From Lachnospiraceae bacterium NC2008 (GTDB taxonomy: Bacteria; Bacillota; Clostridia; Lachnospirales; Lachnospiraceae), in contig JHWS01000014.1 in assembly GCA_000687675.1 (NCBI GenBank), positions 1 to 43,116 of the forward strand: a stretch of 43,116 nt of DNA. The letters run 5' to 3'. The notes beneath the pieces are model-generated. The model did not search any database. It worked only from the letters and a program-made list of their open reading frames with translations, and was not told the DNA's origin. A program made the position numbers and the translations under genes. Positions 22,725-31,503 of the stretch are shown in pieces; the first letter of the stretch is position 1; every line of letters starts with the position of its first letter.

Positions 22725-23516
22725 ATGAAAATTGTTGTTTGTATTAAACAGGTTCCTGATACAAAGGGTGGCGTTAAGTTTAATCCTGACGGAACTCTTG
22801 ACAGAGCATCTATGCTTGCAATCATGAACCCTGATGATAAGGCTGGTCTTGAAGCAGCACTTAAATTAAAGGATGCAGATCCAGAAAATACAGAGGTTAC
22901 TGTACTTACAATGGGTCTTCCAAAGGCAGCAGATGTGCTTCGTGAAGCTATCGCTATGGGCGCTGATAAGGGCGTTCTTGTAACAGATAGAGTACTTGGT
23001 GGAGCTGATACATGGGCTACATCAACAACTATCGCTGGTGCACTTAGAAATATTGATTATGATCTCATCATTACTGGTCGTCAGGCTATCGATGGTGATA
23101 CAGCTCAGGTTGGTCCTCAGATCGCTGAGCACCTTGGTATTCCTGTAATTTCTTATGCTCAGGAAATTAAGGTTGAAGGAGATAAGGTTATCGTTAAGCG
23201 TCAGTATGATGATAGATATCATATGCTTGAAGCTAAGATGCCATGTCTTGTTACAGCTCTTTCAGAGCTTGGCACACCAAGATACATGACTCCAGGTGGA
23301 ATCTTCGATGCTTGTAAGGCAGAGATTACTACATGGGGCAGAGCTGATCTTAAGGACGTTGAAGATTGCAACTTAGGTCTTGCAGGTTCACCTACAAAGA
23401 TTGCTAAGGCATCTGATAAAGTTCGTAAGGGTGCAGGCGAGAAGGTTACTCCAGATTCTCCAGATGAGGCAGTAGCTTATATCGTTGGCAAGTTAAAAGA
23501 TAAGCACGTTATCTAA
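22725..23516 (+). CDS. etfB: Electron transfer flavoprotein beta subunit
   Basis: 263 residues, beginning MKIVVCIKQVPDT, the usual EtfB start. The ETF beta signature region is DLIITGRQAIDGDTAQVGPQIAEHLG (about residues 107-132). In butyrate formers this subunit binds the FAD that accepts electrons from NADH in the bifurcating Bcd-EtfAB complex. A close AGGAGAT precedes the ATG, 40 bp after bcd. It lies 24 bp before etfA. Confidence 0.96.
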   Translation: MKIVVCIKQVPDTKGGVKFNPDGTLDRASMLAIMNPDDKAGLEAALKLKDADPENTEVTVLTMGLPKAADVLREAIAMGADKGVLVTDRVLGGADTWATSTTIAGALRNIDYDLIITGRQAIDGDTAQVGPQIAEHLGIPVISYAQEIKVEGDKVIVKRQYDDRYHMLEAKMPCLVTALSELGTPRYMTPGGIFDACKAEITTWGRADLKDVEDCNLGLAGSPTKIAKASDKVRKGAGEKVTPDSPDEAVAYIVGKLKDKHVI

Positions 23517-23539
23517 TCTGTTGAAAGGAGACATATATA

Positions 23540-24589
23540 ATGAATTTAGAAGAATATAAGGGAGTATTCGTCTTTGCTCAGCAGGTTGATAATGAAGTCT
23601 GCGGTATAGCATACGAATTACTTGGTAAAGCAAAAGAATTAGCACAGCCACTTAACACACAGGTTACAGCAGTACTTATTGGTTCTGATGTAAAGAATCT
23701 TGTTGATAACCTTGCTGAGTATGGTGCAGACAGAGTCATCGTTGTTGATGATCCTGAACTTAAAGAATACAGAACAGAGCCATATGCACACGCTCTTTCA
23801 TCTGTTATCAATGAATACAAGCCAGAGATCGTTTTAGTTGGTGCTACAGCTATCGGTCGTGATCTTGGTCCTACAGTTTCTGCAAGAGTTGCTACAGGTC
23901 TTACAGCTGACTGTACAGTACTTGAGATCGGTGATTTTCCACTTGTTGCTATTCCTGGTAAGGAATCAGAGCAGAAGCACAATCAGCTTCTTATGACTCG
24001 TCCAGCATTCGGTGGTAACACAATCGCTACAATCGCTTGTCCTAACAACCGTCCACAGATGGCTACAGTTCGTCCTGGTGTTATGCAGAAGATTGAGCCA
24101 GTTAAGGGCGCTAAGGCAGAAGTTATCGAATACAACCCAGGATTTACTCCTAACAACAAGTATGTTGAAATCAAGGAAGTAGTTAAGGCTGTATCTGATG
24201 TTAAGGATATTATGGATGCTAAGATTCTTGTATCTGGTGGTCGTGGTGTTGGTTCTCCAGAGAACTTCAAGATTCTTGAGGATCTTGCTGAAGCACTTGG
24301 TGGACAGGTATCATGCTCACGTGCAGTTGTTGATTCAGGATGGAAGCCAAAGGAACTCCAGGTTGGTCAGACAGGTAAGACAGTTCGTCCTAACGTATAC
24401 TTTGCTATCGGTATTTCTGGTGCTATCCAGCACGTTGCTGGTATGGAAGAATCAGACATCATCATTGCAATCAACAAGGATGAAGATGCTCCTATCTTTG
24501 ACGTAGCTGACTATGGTGTAGTTGGTGATCTTAATAAGATTGTTCCACAGCTTACAGAGCAGATTAAGAAAGCTATTGCTGAGAAATAA
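23540..24589 (+). CDS. etfA: Electron transfer flavoprotein alpha subunit
   Basis: 349 residues. The C-terminal FAD-binding domain is clear: VSGGRGVGSPENFKILEDLAEALGG, SCSRAVVDSGWKPKELQVGQTGKTVRPNVY, and the ETF alpha signature AIGISGAIQHVAGMEESDIIIAINKDEDAPIFDVADYGVVGDL. It forms the heterodimer with EtfB that feeds electrons to Bcd. GAAAGGAGA precedes the ATG. It is the last gene of the butyryl-CoA operon, followed by a structured segment and a strong terminator. Confidence 0.96.
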   Translation: MNLEEYKGVFVFAQQVDNEVCGIAYELLGKAKELAQPLNTQVTAVLIGSDVKNLVDNLAEYGADRVIVVDDPELKEYRTEPYAHALSSVINEYKPEIVLVGATAIGRDLGPTVSARVATGLTADCTVLEIGDFPLVAIPGKESEQKHNQLLMTRPAFGGNTIATIACPNNRPQMATVRPGVMQKIEPVKGAKAEVIEYNPGFTPNNKYVEIKEVVKAVSDVKDIMDAKILVSGGRGVGSPENFKILEDLAEALGGQVSCSRAVVDSGWKPKELQVGQTGKTVRPNVYFAIGISGAIQHVAGMEESDIIIAINKDEDAPIFDVADYGVVGDLNKIVPQLTEQIKKAIAEK

Positions 24590-24597
24590 GTCTTTAT

Positions 24598-24635
24598 TCA
24601 CGGACGTAGGTGCCGGTTTGGCACATAATTCGTGA
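24598..24635 (+). promoter_or_regulatory. Nested hairpin after etfA
   Basis: An inner perfect stem GTGCC-ggttt-GGCAC (24610-24624) is enclosed by TCACG / CGTGA (24598-24602 / 24631-24635). It lies between the etfA stop codon and the terminator, so it would be the 3' UTR of the operon mRNA. Confidence 0.5.
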
Positions 24636-24644
24636 GATTAAAAT

Positions 24645-24693
24645 AAAACTGGCAGTATTTATTCTTTATTGAATATCTACTGCCAGTTTTTTT
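24645..24693 (+). terminator. Terminator of the butyryl-CoA operon
   Basis: Perfect 13-bp stem AAAACTGGCAGTA / TACTGCCAGTTTT with a 20-nt loop that can fold further (ATTC-tttatt-GAAT). It ends in a seven-base T-run. Strong on the plus strand; the A-run at the start would also serve the minus strand. Confidence 0.92.
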
Positions 24694-24699
24694 ACCTTG

Positions 24700-24766
24700 C
24701 AATTAAGAAATATTCCGCTTTTTCCGACGCGGCGCTTGCGGTGAGTAGGAACTTGTCTCTTAATTG
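24700..24766. ncRNA. GC-rich segment bounded by a 9-bp inverted repeat (possible structured RNA)
   Basis: CAATTAAGA (24700-24708) and TCTTAATTG (24758-24766) bracket a segment with an unusually GC-rich core (about 24714-24745, including CGACGCGGCGCTTGCGG). The core can form CCGC/GCGG pairings. The right arm overlaps the stop codon of the minus-strand pseudouridine synthase gene. It matches no RNA family I can name. Confidence 0.25.
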
Positions 24767-25650
24767 ATTAGATTTTTCATATCATCTGGATAATCAGCTT
24801 TAAATGTTATCTCTTTTAGCTTGATTGGATGGAGGAATATTAGCTTACCTGCATGCAGCGCTTGTCGTTCCATCGTTTTATCATCGGGGTTATATAGAAT
24901 ATCACCTAATAGTGGATGACCAAGATATTTCATATGAACTCTGATTTGATGGGTTCTTCCTGTCTCCAGGCTGAATTCCACTAGGCTTCTGCTATTTTCT
25001 AATTCTTTTATTACCTTATAGTTAGTTATGGCTCTTTGTCCATTCTCAAAATCAACGCATCTTTCTATACAGGATTCTTTTTTTCTTGCTATTGGAGCTT
25101 CAATTCTTCCTTCTTTATCATTAAGAATACCTTCAACGATGGCTGTATAAGTTCTTTTTATCTGTCTTTCTTTCATGGCTTTAGAAAGTATGGCGGCACT
25201 TAGTGGATTCTTAGCAATAAGGGTGAGTCCGCTAGTATCTTTATCAAGCCTATTTATACATCTGAATATAAAAGGTGAAGTTTCATTTCGGTAGTAATAG
25301 GCCAGGGCATTGGCCAGTGAATTCTCATAGTTATTAATGGATTGATGAATTGGCATATTAGCAGGTTTATTTACAAGGAGGATATCTTCATCTTCATAAA
25401 CAATATCAAAGTCTAGCTGAACAGGAATCAGGCTTTCATTGGCAACTGTTTCTTTTATGTATATCTCTATGTGCTCTCCGGCATGAATTATGGAATTAAG
25501 ATAGGATGATTTATTATTAATCTTACATAAAGAATCATCTTTTCTAAGATCTTTTAATATGCTTGAGGGATAGGCCATCATCTCAAGATAAGAAGATAGC
25601 TTTATTCCCTCATAGTCTTTGCTTATGTTATATTCTAGAATTCTATTCAT
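24760..25650 (-). CDS. RluD-family 23S rRNA/tRNA pseudouridine synthase
   Basis: 296 residues from the ATG complementary to 25648-25650. The catalytic aspartate lies in CINRLDKDTSGLTLIAK, the RluA/RluC/RluD motif HRLDxxTSG. ETGRTHQIRVHMKYLGHPLLGDILY is the second family signature, and the short N-terminal domain (about 1-75) resembles an S4 domain. The enzyme isomerises specific uridines in RNA, but which positions cannot be told. The ATG lies only 6 bases after a consensus TATAAT (complement of 25657-25662), so the mRNA may be leaderless; a TTG at 25665 is an alternative start with no better ribosome binding site. Confidence 0.88.
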   Translation of the reverse strand: MNRILEYNISKDYEGIKLSSYLEMMAYPSSILKDLRKDDSLCKINNKSSYLNSIIHAGEHIEIYIKETVANESLIPVQLDFDIVYEDEDILLVNKPANMPIHQSINNYENSLANALAYYYRNETSPFIFRCINRLDKDTSGLTLIAKNPLSAAILSKAMKERQIKRTYTAIVEGILNDKEGRIEAPIARKKESCIERCVDFENGQRAITNYKVIKELENSRSLVEFSLETGRTHQIRVHMKYLGHPLLGDILYNPDDKTMERQALHAGKLIFLHPIKLKEITFKADYPDDMKNLIN

Positions 25651-25656
25651 AGGTTT

Positions 25657-25662
25657 ATTATA
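25657..25662 (-). promoter_or_regulatory. -10 element of the pseudouridine synthase gene (leaderless start)
   Basis: A consensus TATAAT on the minus strand ends 6 bases before the ATG, placing the expected transcription start at or next to the start codon. No -35 consensus is evident 17 bp upstream, and no Shine-Dalgarno sequence is present. Confidence 0.4.
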
Positions 25663-25753
25663 CAACGTTTTTGGTATTCATTTATATCTATATTGTCAGC
25701 ATAAACAGGTTAAAAAACTTGAAAATATAACGATAGTTAATGTAACTGAGCAC

Positions 25754-25782
25754 TTGACATAATATATAATAAGACTTAATCT
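25754..25782 (+). promoter_or_regulatory. Promoter of the degV gene
   Basis: TTGACA (25754-25759), 17-bp spacer, TAATCT (25777-25782), about 40 bp before the start codon. Confidence 0.68.
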
Positions 25783-25820
25783 AGTATTGAAAACTACATC
25801 AAGTGAAGGGAGAGAATATT

Positions 25821-26702
25821 ATGAATTACAGATTAATAACAGATTCATCAGCAAACTTACCGCTTAAGATGCTTGAGAATAACAATGTATCTTGTATATC
25901 TCTTCCATTTTGCATCGGTGGTAAGAAAGAAATGTTCTGCCAAGATGTAAAGAAATTCGATGCTAAAAGATATTATGAAAGACTAAAAAATGGCCTCAAG
26001 ATTACAACGTCACAAATTGGTCCGGAAGAATATATAAAGCATTTCGAGGATGTTCTTAAAGAAGGGCAGGATATTCTTTATCTATCTATGTCATCTGGAG
26101 TAAGTGGTACTTATAACAATGCAGTATTTGCTGCTAATGAATTAAAAGAAAAATATCCAGAAAGAAAGATATTGGTATTAGATACTAAGGCATCGTCACT
26201 TGGAGAAGGTCTTATAGTTTTACATGCTATAGAAAATCGTGATAAGGGATTAAGCATAGAAGATAACTACAATGAACTTACTGAATATGTAGACAGTATG
26301 TATGCAGTATTTACTGTAGATAGTCCTGAGCCACTTGAAAAGTCTGGAAGAGTTAAAGAAAAGTGCGGCATAATTGACAATGTTCTTGGTATAAAGAATA
26401 TTTTTAAAGGTAATATTGATGGCAAAATTGAACCTCTTAGGAAGGTAAGAAGTTCAAGAAAAGCAATTGAATATATGGCTGAAAAATATAACAGCTTAGT
26501 TAAAGATGCTAAAAATCAGATTGTATGTATTAATCACGCTAACAATGAATCTGGTGCGAGACTTCTTAGTTCACTGATTAATAGGCTGAATCCTCCAAAG
26601 AAGATTTTGGAAGTTCCATATGAACCAGTAACAGGAGCACATGTTGGCTCAGGGGCGCTTGCCCTATATTTTATAGGAGATAAGCAGGTTAGAACAAAAT
26701 AA
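25821..26702 (+). CDS. degV: DegV family fatty-acid-binding protein
   Basis: 293 residues. The start MNYRLITDSSANLP is the DegV signature strand. SMSSGVSGTYNNAVFAANEL contains the conserved Ser and Thr that hold the fatty-acid carboxylate, and EPVTGAHVGSGALALYF is the family C-terminus. DegV/FakB proteins present fatty acids to the FakA kinase for phospholipid synthesis. No fakA is nearby. GAAGGGAGAG precedes the ATG at 25821, preferred over an earlier in-frame ATG at 25803 that lies ahead of this ribosome binding site. The gene has its own promoter and terminator. Confidence 0.93.
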   Translation: MNYRLITDSSANLPLKMLENNNVSCISLPFCIGGKKEMFCQDVKKFDAKRYYERLKNGLKITTSQIGPEEYIKHFEDVLKEGQDILYLSMSSGVSGTYNNAVFAANELKEKYPERKILVLDTKASSLGEGLIVLHAIENRDKGLSIEDNYNELTEYVDSMYAVFTVDSPEPLEKSGRVKEKCGIIDNVLGIKNIFKGNIDGKIEPLRKVRSSRKAIEYMAEKYNSLVKDAKNQIVCINHANNESGARLLSSLINRLNPPKKILEVPYEPVTGAHVGSGALALYFIGDKQVRTK

Positions 26703-26721
26703 TAATATTATTTTAGCACAG

Positions 26722-26756
26722 GCCCTCATATCACTTATGTGATATGGGGGCTTTTA
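26722..26756 (+). terminator. Terminator of degV
   Basis: 13-bp stem GCCCTCATATCAC / GTGATATGGGGGC (one T-G pair) with loop TTAT, followed by TTTT. It isolates degV from the ptb-buk promoter that starts three bases later. Confidence 0.9.
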
Positions 26757-26758
26757 TA

Positions 26759-26787
26759 TTGATACTTGGGCTATATTATGGTAAAAT
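26759..26787 (+). promoter_or_regulatory. Promoter of ptb-buk
   Basis: TTGATA (26759-26764), 17-bp spacer, TAAAAT (26782-26787). It leaves a leader of about 100 nt before ptb, long enough for regulation, although I see only a small GTGC/GCAC hairpin there. Confidence 0.65.
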
Positions 26788-26896
26788 CATATTTTGTTAG
26801 TTTGGTTTACTATGCCAAAAAATAAGAACTACGACTTTATGTGCAAAGTAGCGCACTGGTCGCAAATATATTTATAAAAAATAAGGAGTTTTGGAA

Positions 26897-27814
26897 ATGA
26901 GCAAAGGATTCGATGATTTATTATCAAAGGTTTCTCAGTGTAGTAAGAAGAAGGTTTCTGTAGCAGTAGCACAGGATGGTCCTGTACTTGAAGCTGTAGA
27001 GGAAGCTAGAAAGAGAAATATCGCAGACGCTATTTTAGTAGGTGATGCAGATAAGATTAAGTCAATTGCTGATGAACTCAGTATTGATCTTAATAACTTT
27101 GAAGTTATAGATGTTAAGGATGATGTTGAAGCAGCTACAAAGGCAGTTTCACTTGTACATGAAGGTAAGGCTGATATGTATATGAAGGGGCTTATCAATA
27201 CTAAGGACTTCCTCAAGAGCGTTCTTAATAAGGAAGTTGGTCTTCGTACAGACAAGACTTTATCTCATGTATGTGTATTTGAAATCAAGGGACATGAAGG
27301 TCTTTTATTCTTAACAGACGTTGCTTTCCTTCCATATCCATCACTTGATGATAAGGTTGCAATTATTAATAACACAGTAGAAATCGCTAAGGCTTGTGGT
27401 ATAGATACTCCTAAGGTTGCTCCAATAGCAGCTGTAGAAGTAGTTAACCCTAAGATGCCTGTAACAGTTGAAGCAGATGAACTTACAAAGATGAATGCTG
27501 AAGGAAAGATTACAGGTTGTATAGTAGATGGTCCTCTTTCACTTGATCTTGCAATTGATAGAGAAGCTGCTAAGCATAAGGGAGCTGAAGGTAGAAAGAT
27601 CGTTGGTGATGCAGATATTCTTCTCTTCCCAGATATTCATGCAGGTAATATTACATACAAGGCTCTTACACATCTTTGCGATTGTAAGAATGGTAATATC
27701 TTAACTGGTACAAAGGCACCTGTTATCCTTACATCTCGTTCAGATTCTACAGAAGTTAAGGTTAACTCATTAGCTCTTGGAGCAGTTGTAGCAGAGTCAC
27801 TTAAGAACAACTAA
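26897..27814 (+). CDS. ptb: Phosphate butyryltransferase
   Basis: 305 residues of the phosphate acetyl/butyryltransferase family. Family segments include [61 protein letters not shown] and [20 protein letters not shown]. It transfers butyryl from CoA to phosphate, giving butyryl phosphate. Pairing with buk directly downstream (14 bp) makes butyryl the expected substrate. The ATG at 26897 follows AAGGAG; an in-frame TTG at 26891 is less likely. With the kinase it converts the operon's butyryl-CoA into butyrate with ATP gain. Confidence 0.94.
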   Translation: MSKGFDDLLSKVSQCSKKKVSVAVAQDGPVLEAVEEARKRNIADAILVGDADKIKSIADELSIDLNNFEVIDVKDDVEAATKAVSLVHEGKADMYMKGLINTKDFLKSVLNKEVGLRTDKTLSHVCVFEIKGHEGLLFLTDVAFLPYPSLDDKVAIINNTVEIAKACGIDTPKVAPIAAVEVVNPKMPVTVEADELTKMNAEGKITGCIVDGPLSLDLAIDREAAKHKGAEGRKIVGDADILLFPDIHAGNITYKALTHLCDCKNGNILTGTKAPVILTSRSDSTEVKVNSLALGAVVAESLKNN

Positions 27815-27828
27815 TAGGAGGATTTAAT

Positions 27829-28896
27829 ATGTCTTACAAGTTATTAATTATCAATCCAGGTTCAACATCTACAAAGATTGGTGTTTTCGAAGATGAGAAT
27901 ATGCTCTTCGATGAGACACTTCGTCATACAACAGAAGAAATCGCTCAGTATGATTCAATATTTGCTCAGAAAGACTTTAGAAAGAATATAATTACAGATT
28001 TCCTTAAGAACAAAGGTATAGATCTTAAGGAGTTCGATATTGTTGTTGGTAGAGGCGGTATGCTTAAGCCTATCCCAGGTGGTACATATCCTGTATCAGA
28101 TGCTCTTTTAGAGGATCTTAAGATTGGTAAGCAGGGACAGCACGCTTCAAACCTTGGTGGTATCCTTGCAAAGGAAATTGGCGATGAAATCGGTGCTAAG
28201 TCATTTATCGTTGACCCAGTTGTTGTTGACGAGCTTGAGCCAGTTGCAAGATATTCTGGTGTACCAGAACTTCCAAGAACTTCAGTTTTCCATGCTCTTA
28301 ACCAGAAGGCTGTTGCTAAGAGATATGCTAAGGAAATCGGAAAGAAATATGATGAATTAAATCTTATCGTTGTTCACATGGGTGGTGGTGTATCAGTTGG
28401 TGCTCACAAGAACGGTAAGGTTGTTGATGTATTCAATGCTCTTGATGGTGATGGAGCATTTTCACCAGAGCGTGCAGGAGGCGTTCCTTCAGGTGCTCTT
28501 GTTAAGATGTGCTTCTCAGGAAAGTATTCTGAAGCAGAAGTATACAAGAAGATAGTTGGTAACGGTGGTTTCAATGCTTATCTTGGAACTAATGACGCAA
28601 GAGTCGTTGAAGATATGATTAAAGATGGTGATAAGAAGGCAGAAGAGATATATAACGCATTTATATATCAGGTATGCAAGAATGTTGGCACTCAGGCAGC
28701 TGTACTTGAAGGTAAGGTTGACCAAATTGTTGTAACAGGTGGTATTGCTTATTCTAAGCTTGTTATCGCTGAATTTACAAAGAAGCTTAGCTGGATTGCT
28801 CCACTTACAGTATATCCAGGTGAGGATGAATTACTTGCCCTTGCACAGGGTGCACTCCGTGTTATGAACGGCGAAGAAAAGGCAATGGAGTACTAA
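27829..28896 (+). CDS. buk: Butyrate kinase
   Basis: 355 residues of the acetokinase family. The first phosphate motif is [13 protein letters not shown] (residues 7-19). [42 protein letters not shown] and [13 protein letters not shown] are the remaining ASKHA-fold motifs. It moves phosphate from butyryl phosphate to ADP, making butyrate and ATP, the energy-conserving step. AGGAGG precedes the ATG. It lies 14 bp after ptb and 30 bp before secA with no terminator between, so buk and secA probably share mRNA. Confidence 0.95.
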   Translation: MSYKLLIINPGSTSTKIGVFEDENMLFDETLRHTTEEIAQYDSIFAQKDFRKNIITDFLKNKGIDLKEFDIVVGRGGMLKPIPGGTYPVSDALLEDLKIGKQGQHASNLGGILAKEIGDEIGAKSFIVDPVVVDELEPVARYSGVPELPRTSVFHALNQKAVAKRYAKEIGKKYDELNLIVVHMGGGVSVGAHKNGKVVDVFNALDGDGAFSPERAGGVPSGALVKMCFSGKYSEAEVYKKIVGNGGFNAYLGTNDARVVEDMIKDGDKKAEEIYNAFIYQVCKNVGTQAAVLEGKVDQIVVTGGIAYSKLVIAEFTKKLSWIAPLTVYPGEDELLALAQGALRVMNGEEKAMEY

Positions 28897-28926
28897 AAAG
28901 ATACTTGCTGGAAAGGTACTATCTAT

Positions 28927-31494
28927 ATGAGTTTTGTTACTAAATTATTTGGTACACATAGTGACCATGAATTAAAAAGAATAACACCTATTGTTGATAA
29001 AATCGAAAGCTTAAGACCTGATATGCAGGCACTTTCAGATGACCAGCTTAGGGGAAAAACACAGGAATTTAAGAAAAGATTATCAGAAGGTGAAACTCTA
29101 GATGATATTCTTCCAGAGGCATTTGCAGTTGTAAGAGAAGCTGCAAAGCGTGTTCTTAATATGGAGCACTATAGGGTGCAGCTTATCGGTGGTATTATTC
29201 TTCATCAGGGAAGAATCGCCGAGATGAGAACAGGTGAAGGTAAAACACTTGTATCTACATCAGCTGCTTATCTCAATGCTCTTGAAGGCAAAGGTGTTTA
29301 TATCGTAACTGTTAATGACTATCTTGCAAAGCGAGATGCCGAGTGGATGGGACAGGTACATGAATTCTTAGGCCTAAAGGTTGGCGTTGTCCTTAATGAT
29401 ATGACTAACGATGAGCGTAGAGAAGCCTATAAATGCGATATTACATATGTAACAAACAATGAACTTGGCTTTGATTATCTTAGAGATAACATGGTCATAT
29501 ATAAAGAGCAGTTAGTTCTTAGAGGACTTAACTACGCTATCATCGATGAAGTGGACTCTGTTCTTATCGATGAGGCCAGAACACCACTTATTATTTCTGG
29601 ACAGAGTGGTAAGTCAACAAAGTTATATGAAGTATGTGATGTTCTTGCCAGACAGCTTAAGCGAGGCGAGGATGTTGGTGAACTTTCGAAGATGGATGCC
29701 ATTATGGGTATCGAACAGGAAGAGACTGGTGACTTTGTTGTTAATGAGAAGGATAAGGTTATCAACCTTACAGCTCAGGGTATCTCTAAGGTAGAAAACT
29801 TCTTCAAGATTGAGAACCTTGCAGATCCAGAAAACCTGGAGATTCAGCATCATGTTATGCTTGCACTTCGTGCTAATAACCTTATGTATAAGGATCAGGA
29901 TTATGTAGTTTCAGATGATCAGGTTCTTATTGTAGATTCATTTACAGGACGTATTATGCCAGGTAGAAGATTCTCAGATGGTCTTCATCAGGCAATCGAA
30001 GCTAAGGAACATGTTAAGGTTAAGAGAGAGTCTAAGACTCTTGCTACTATTACATTCCAGAACTTCTTCAACAAGTTTGAAAAGAAGGCTGGTATGACAG
30101 GTACAGCTCTTACTGAAGAAAGAGAATTCAGAGAAATCTACGGTATGGATGTTATTGAGATTCCAACTAACAGACCAGTTGCCCGTATTGACCATCAGGA
30201 TGCTGTATATAAGACAAAGAAAGAAAAGTTACATGCTATAGTTGAGGCTGTTAAGGAAGCTAAAGAAAAAGGACAGCCTGTACTTGTAGGTACAATTAAT
30301 ATTGATGCATCAGAAGAAATATCAAGACTTCTCCAGAAGGAAGGTATTCAGCATAAAGTGCTCAATGCCAAATTCCATGAGATGGAAGCTGAGATAGTTG
30401 CTGATGCTGGTATTCACGGTGCCGTAACTATTGCTACTAACATGGCAGGTCGTGGTACTGATATTAAGCTTGATGAAGAGTCTAAAAAACTTGGCGGACT
30501 TAAGATAATTGGTACAGAAAGACATGAATCTAGACGTATCGATAATCAGCTCCGTGGTCGTTCAGGTAGACAGGGTGACCCAGGTGAGTCTAAGTTCTAT
30601 ATCTCACTTGAAGATGACCTTATGAGACTCTTTGGTTCTGATACACTTATTAAAGTATTCAACTCTCTTGGTATTCCTGAAAATCAGGAAATCGAGCACA
30701 AGATGCTTACTAAGGCTATTGAGAATGCTCAGAAGAAGATTGAGAGCAATAACTTTGGTATCAGAAAGAATCTTCTTGAATACGATCAGGTTATGAACGA
30801 GCAGAGAGAGATTATCTATGCTGAGCGTCTCCGCGTTCTTAATGGAGAAAGCATGAGAGATGTTATCTACAAGATGATAACAGATATTACTGAAGCTGCC
30901 GTAGATACAGTTATTGGTGATGATACTAATGAGAATACTTGGGATTATAAGGAACTTAATGAACTTCTTCTCCCAATTATCCCTCTTATTCCTATTACAC
31001 CAGAGCGTGCAGAGAAGACTAAGAATAAGTTAAAACAGCAACTTAAGGAAGAGGCTGTTAAGTTATATGAAGCAAAAGAAGCTGAGTTCCCTGAACCAGA
31101 AGCTATAAGAGAAGCAGAGCGTGTTATCCTTCTTAAGGTTATTGATAGAAAATGGATGGATCACATCGACGATATGGATCAGCTTCGTCAGGGTGCTGGA
31201 CTTGCTGCATATGGTAACAAGAACCCAGTTGTTGAATATAAGAACGCTGGTTATGATATGTTTGATGCCTTAACAGAGGCAATCAAGGAAGACACTGTCA
31301 GACTTCTGTTCAGAATCAAGGTTGAGCAGAAGGTTGAACGTGAGCAGGTGGCTAAAGTTACAGGTACTAACAAGGATGATACTCTTGTTAAGGGACCTAA
31401 GAGGAGAGAAACACAAAAGATTTATCCAAACTCTCCGTGCCCATGCGGAAGCGGCAAGAAATATAAGCAGTGCTGTATGTTAAAAGGAATGTAA
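28927..31494 (+). CDS. secA: Preprotein translocase motor ATPase SecA
   Basis: 855 residues, full length. Walker A MRTGEGKT is near residues 99-106, the DEVDS box near 206, and the helicase-type motifs [10 protein letters not shown] and [25 protein letters not shown] near 500-550. The zinc-binding SEC-C tail [13 protein letters not shown] closes the protein. SecA pushes unfolded preproteins through SecYEG using ATP. It is essential. GGAAAGGT precedes the ATG. The upstream neighbours ptb-buk have no obvious functional link. prfB follows after 9 bp. Confidence 0.97.
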   Translation: MSFVTKLFGTHSDHELKRITPIVDKIESLRPDMQALSDDQLRGKTQEFKKRLSEGETLDDILPEAFAVVREAAKRVLNMEHYRVQLIGGIILHQGRIAEMRTGEGKTLVSTSAAYLNALEGKGVYIVTVNDYLAKRDAEWMGQVHEFLGLKVGVVLNDMTNDERREAYKCDITYVTNNELGFDYLRDNMVIYKEQLVLRGLNYAIIDEVDSVLIDEARTPLIISGQSGKSTKLYEVCDVLARQLKRGEDVGELSKMDAIMGIEQEETGDFVVNEKDKVINLTAQGISKVENFFKIENLADPENLEIQHHVMLALRANNLMYKDQDYVVSDDQVLIVDSFTGRIMPGRRFSDGLHQAIEAKEHVKVKRESKTLATITFQNFFNKFEKKAGMTGTALTEEREFREIYGMDVIEIPTNRPVARIDHQDAVYKTKKEKLHAIVEAVKEAKEKGQPVLVGTINIDASEEISRLLQKEGIQHKVLNAKFHEMEAEIVADAGIHGAVTIATNMAGRGTDIKLDEESKKLGGLKIIGTERHESRRIDNQLRGRSGRQGDPGESKFYISLEDDLMRLFGSDTLIKVFNSLGIPENQEIEHKMLTKAIENAQKKIESNNFGIRKNLLEYDQVMNEQREIIYAERLRVLNGESMRDVIYKMITDITEAAVDTVIGDDTNENTWDYKELNELLLPIIPLIPITPERAEKTKNKLKQQLKEEAVKLYEAKEAEFPEPEAIREAERVILLKVIDRKWMDHIDDMDQLRQGAGLAAYGNKNPVVEYKNAGYDMFDALTEAIKEDTVRLLFRIKVEQKVEREQVAKVTGTNKDDTLVKGPKRRETQKIYPNSPCPCGSGKKYKQCCMLKGM

Positions 31495-31503
31495 TATTTC
31501 ATT

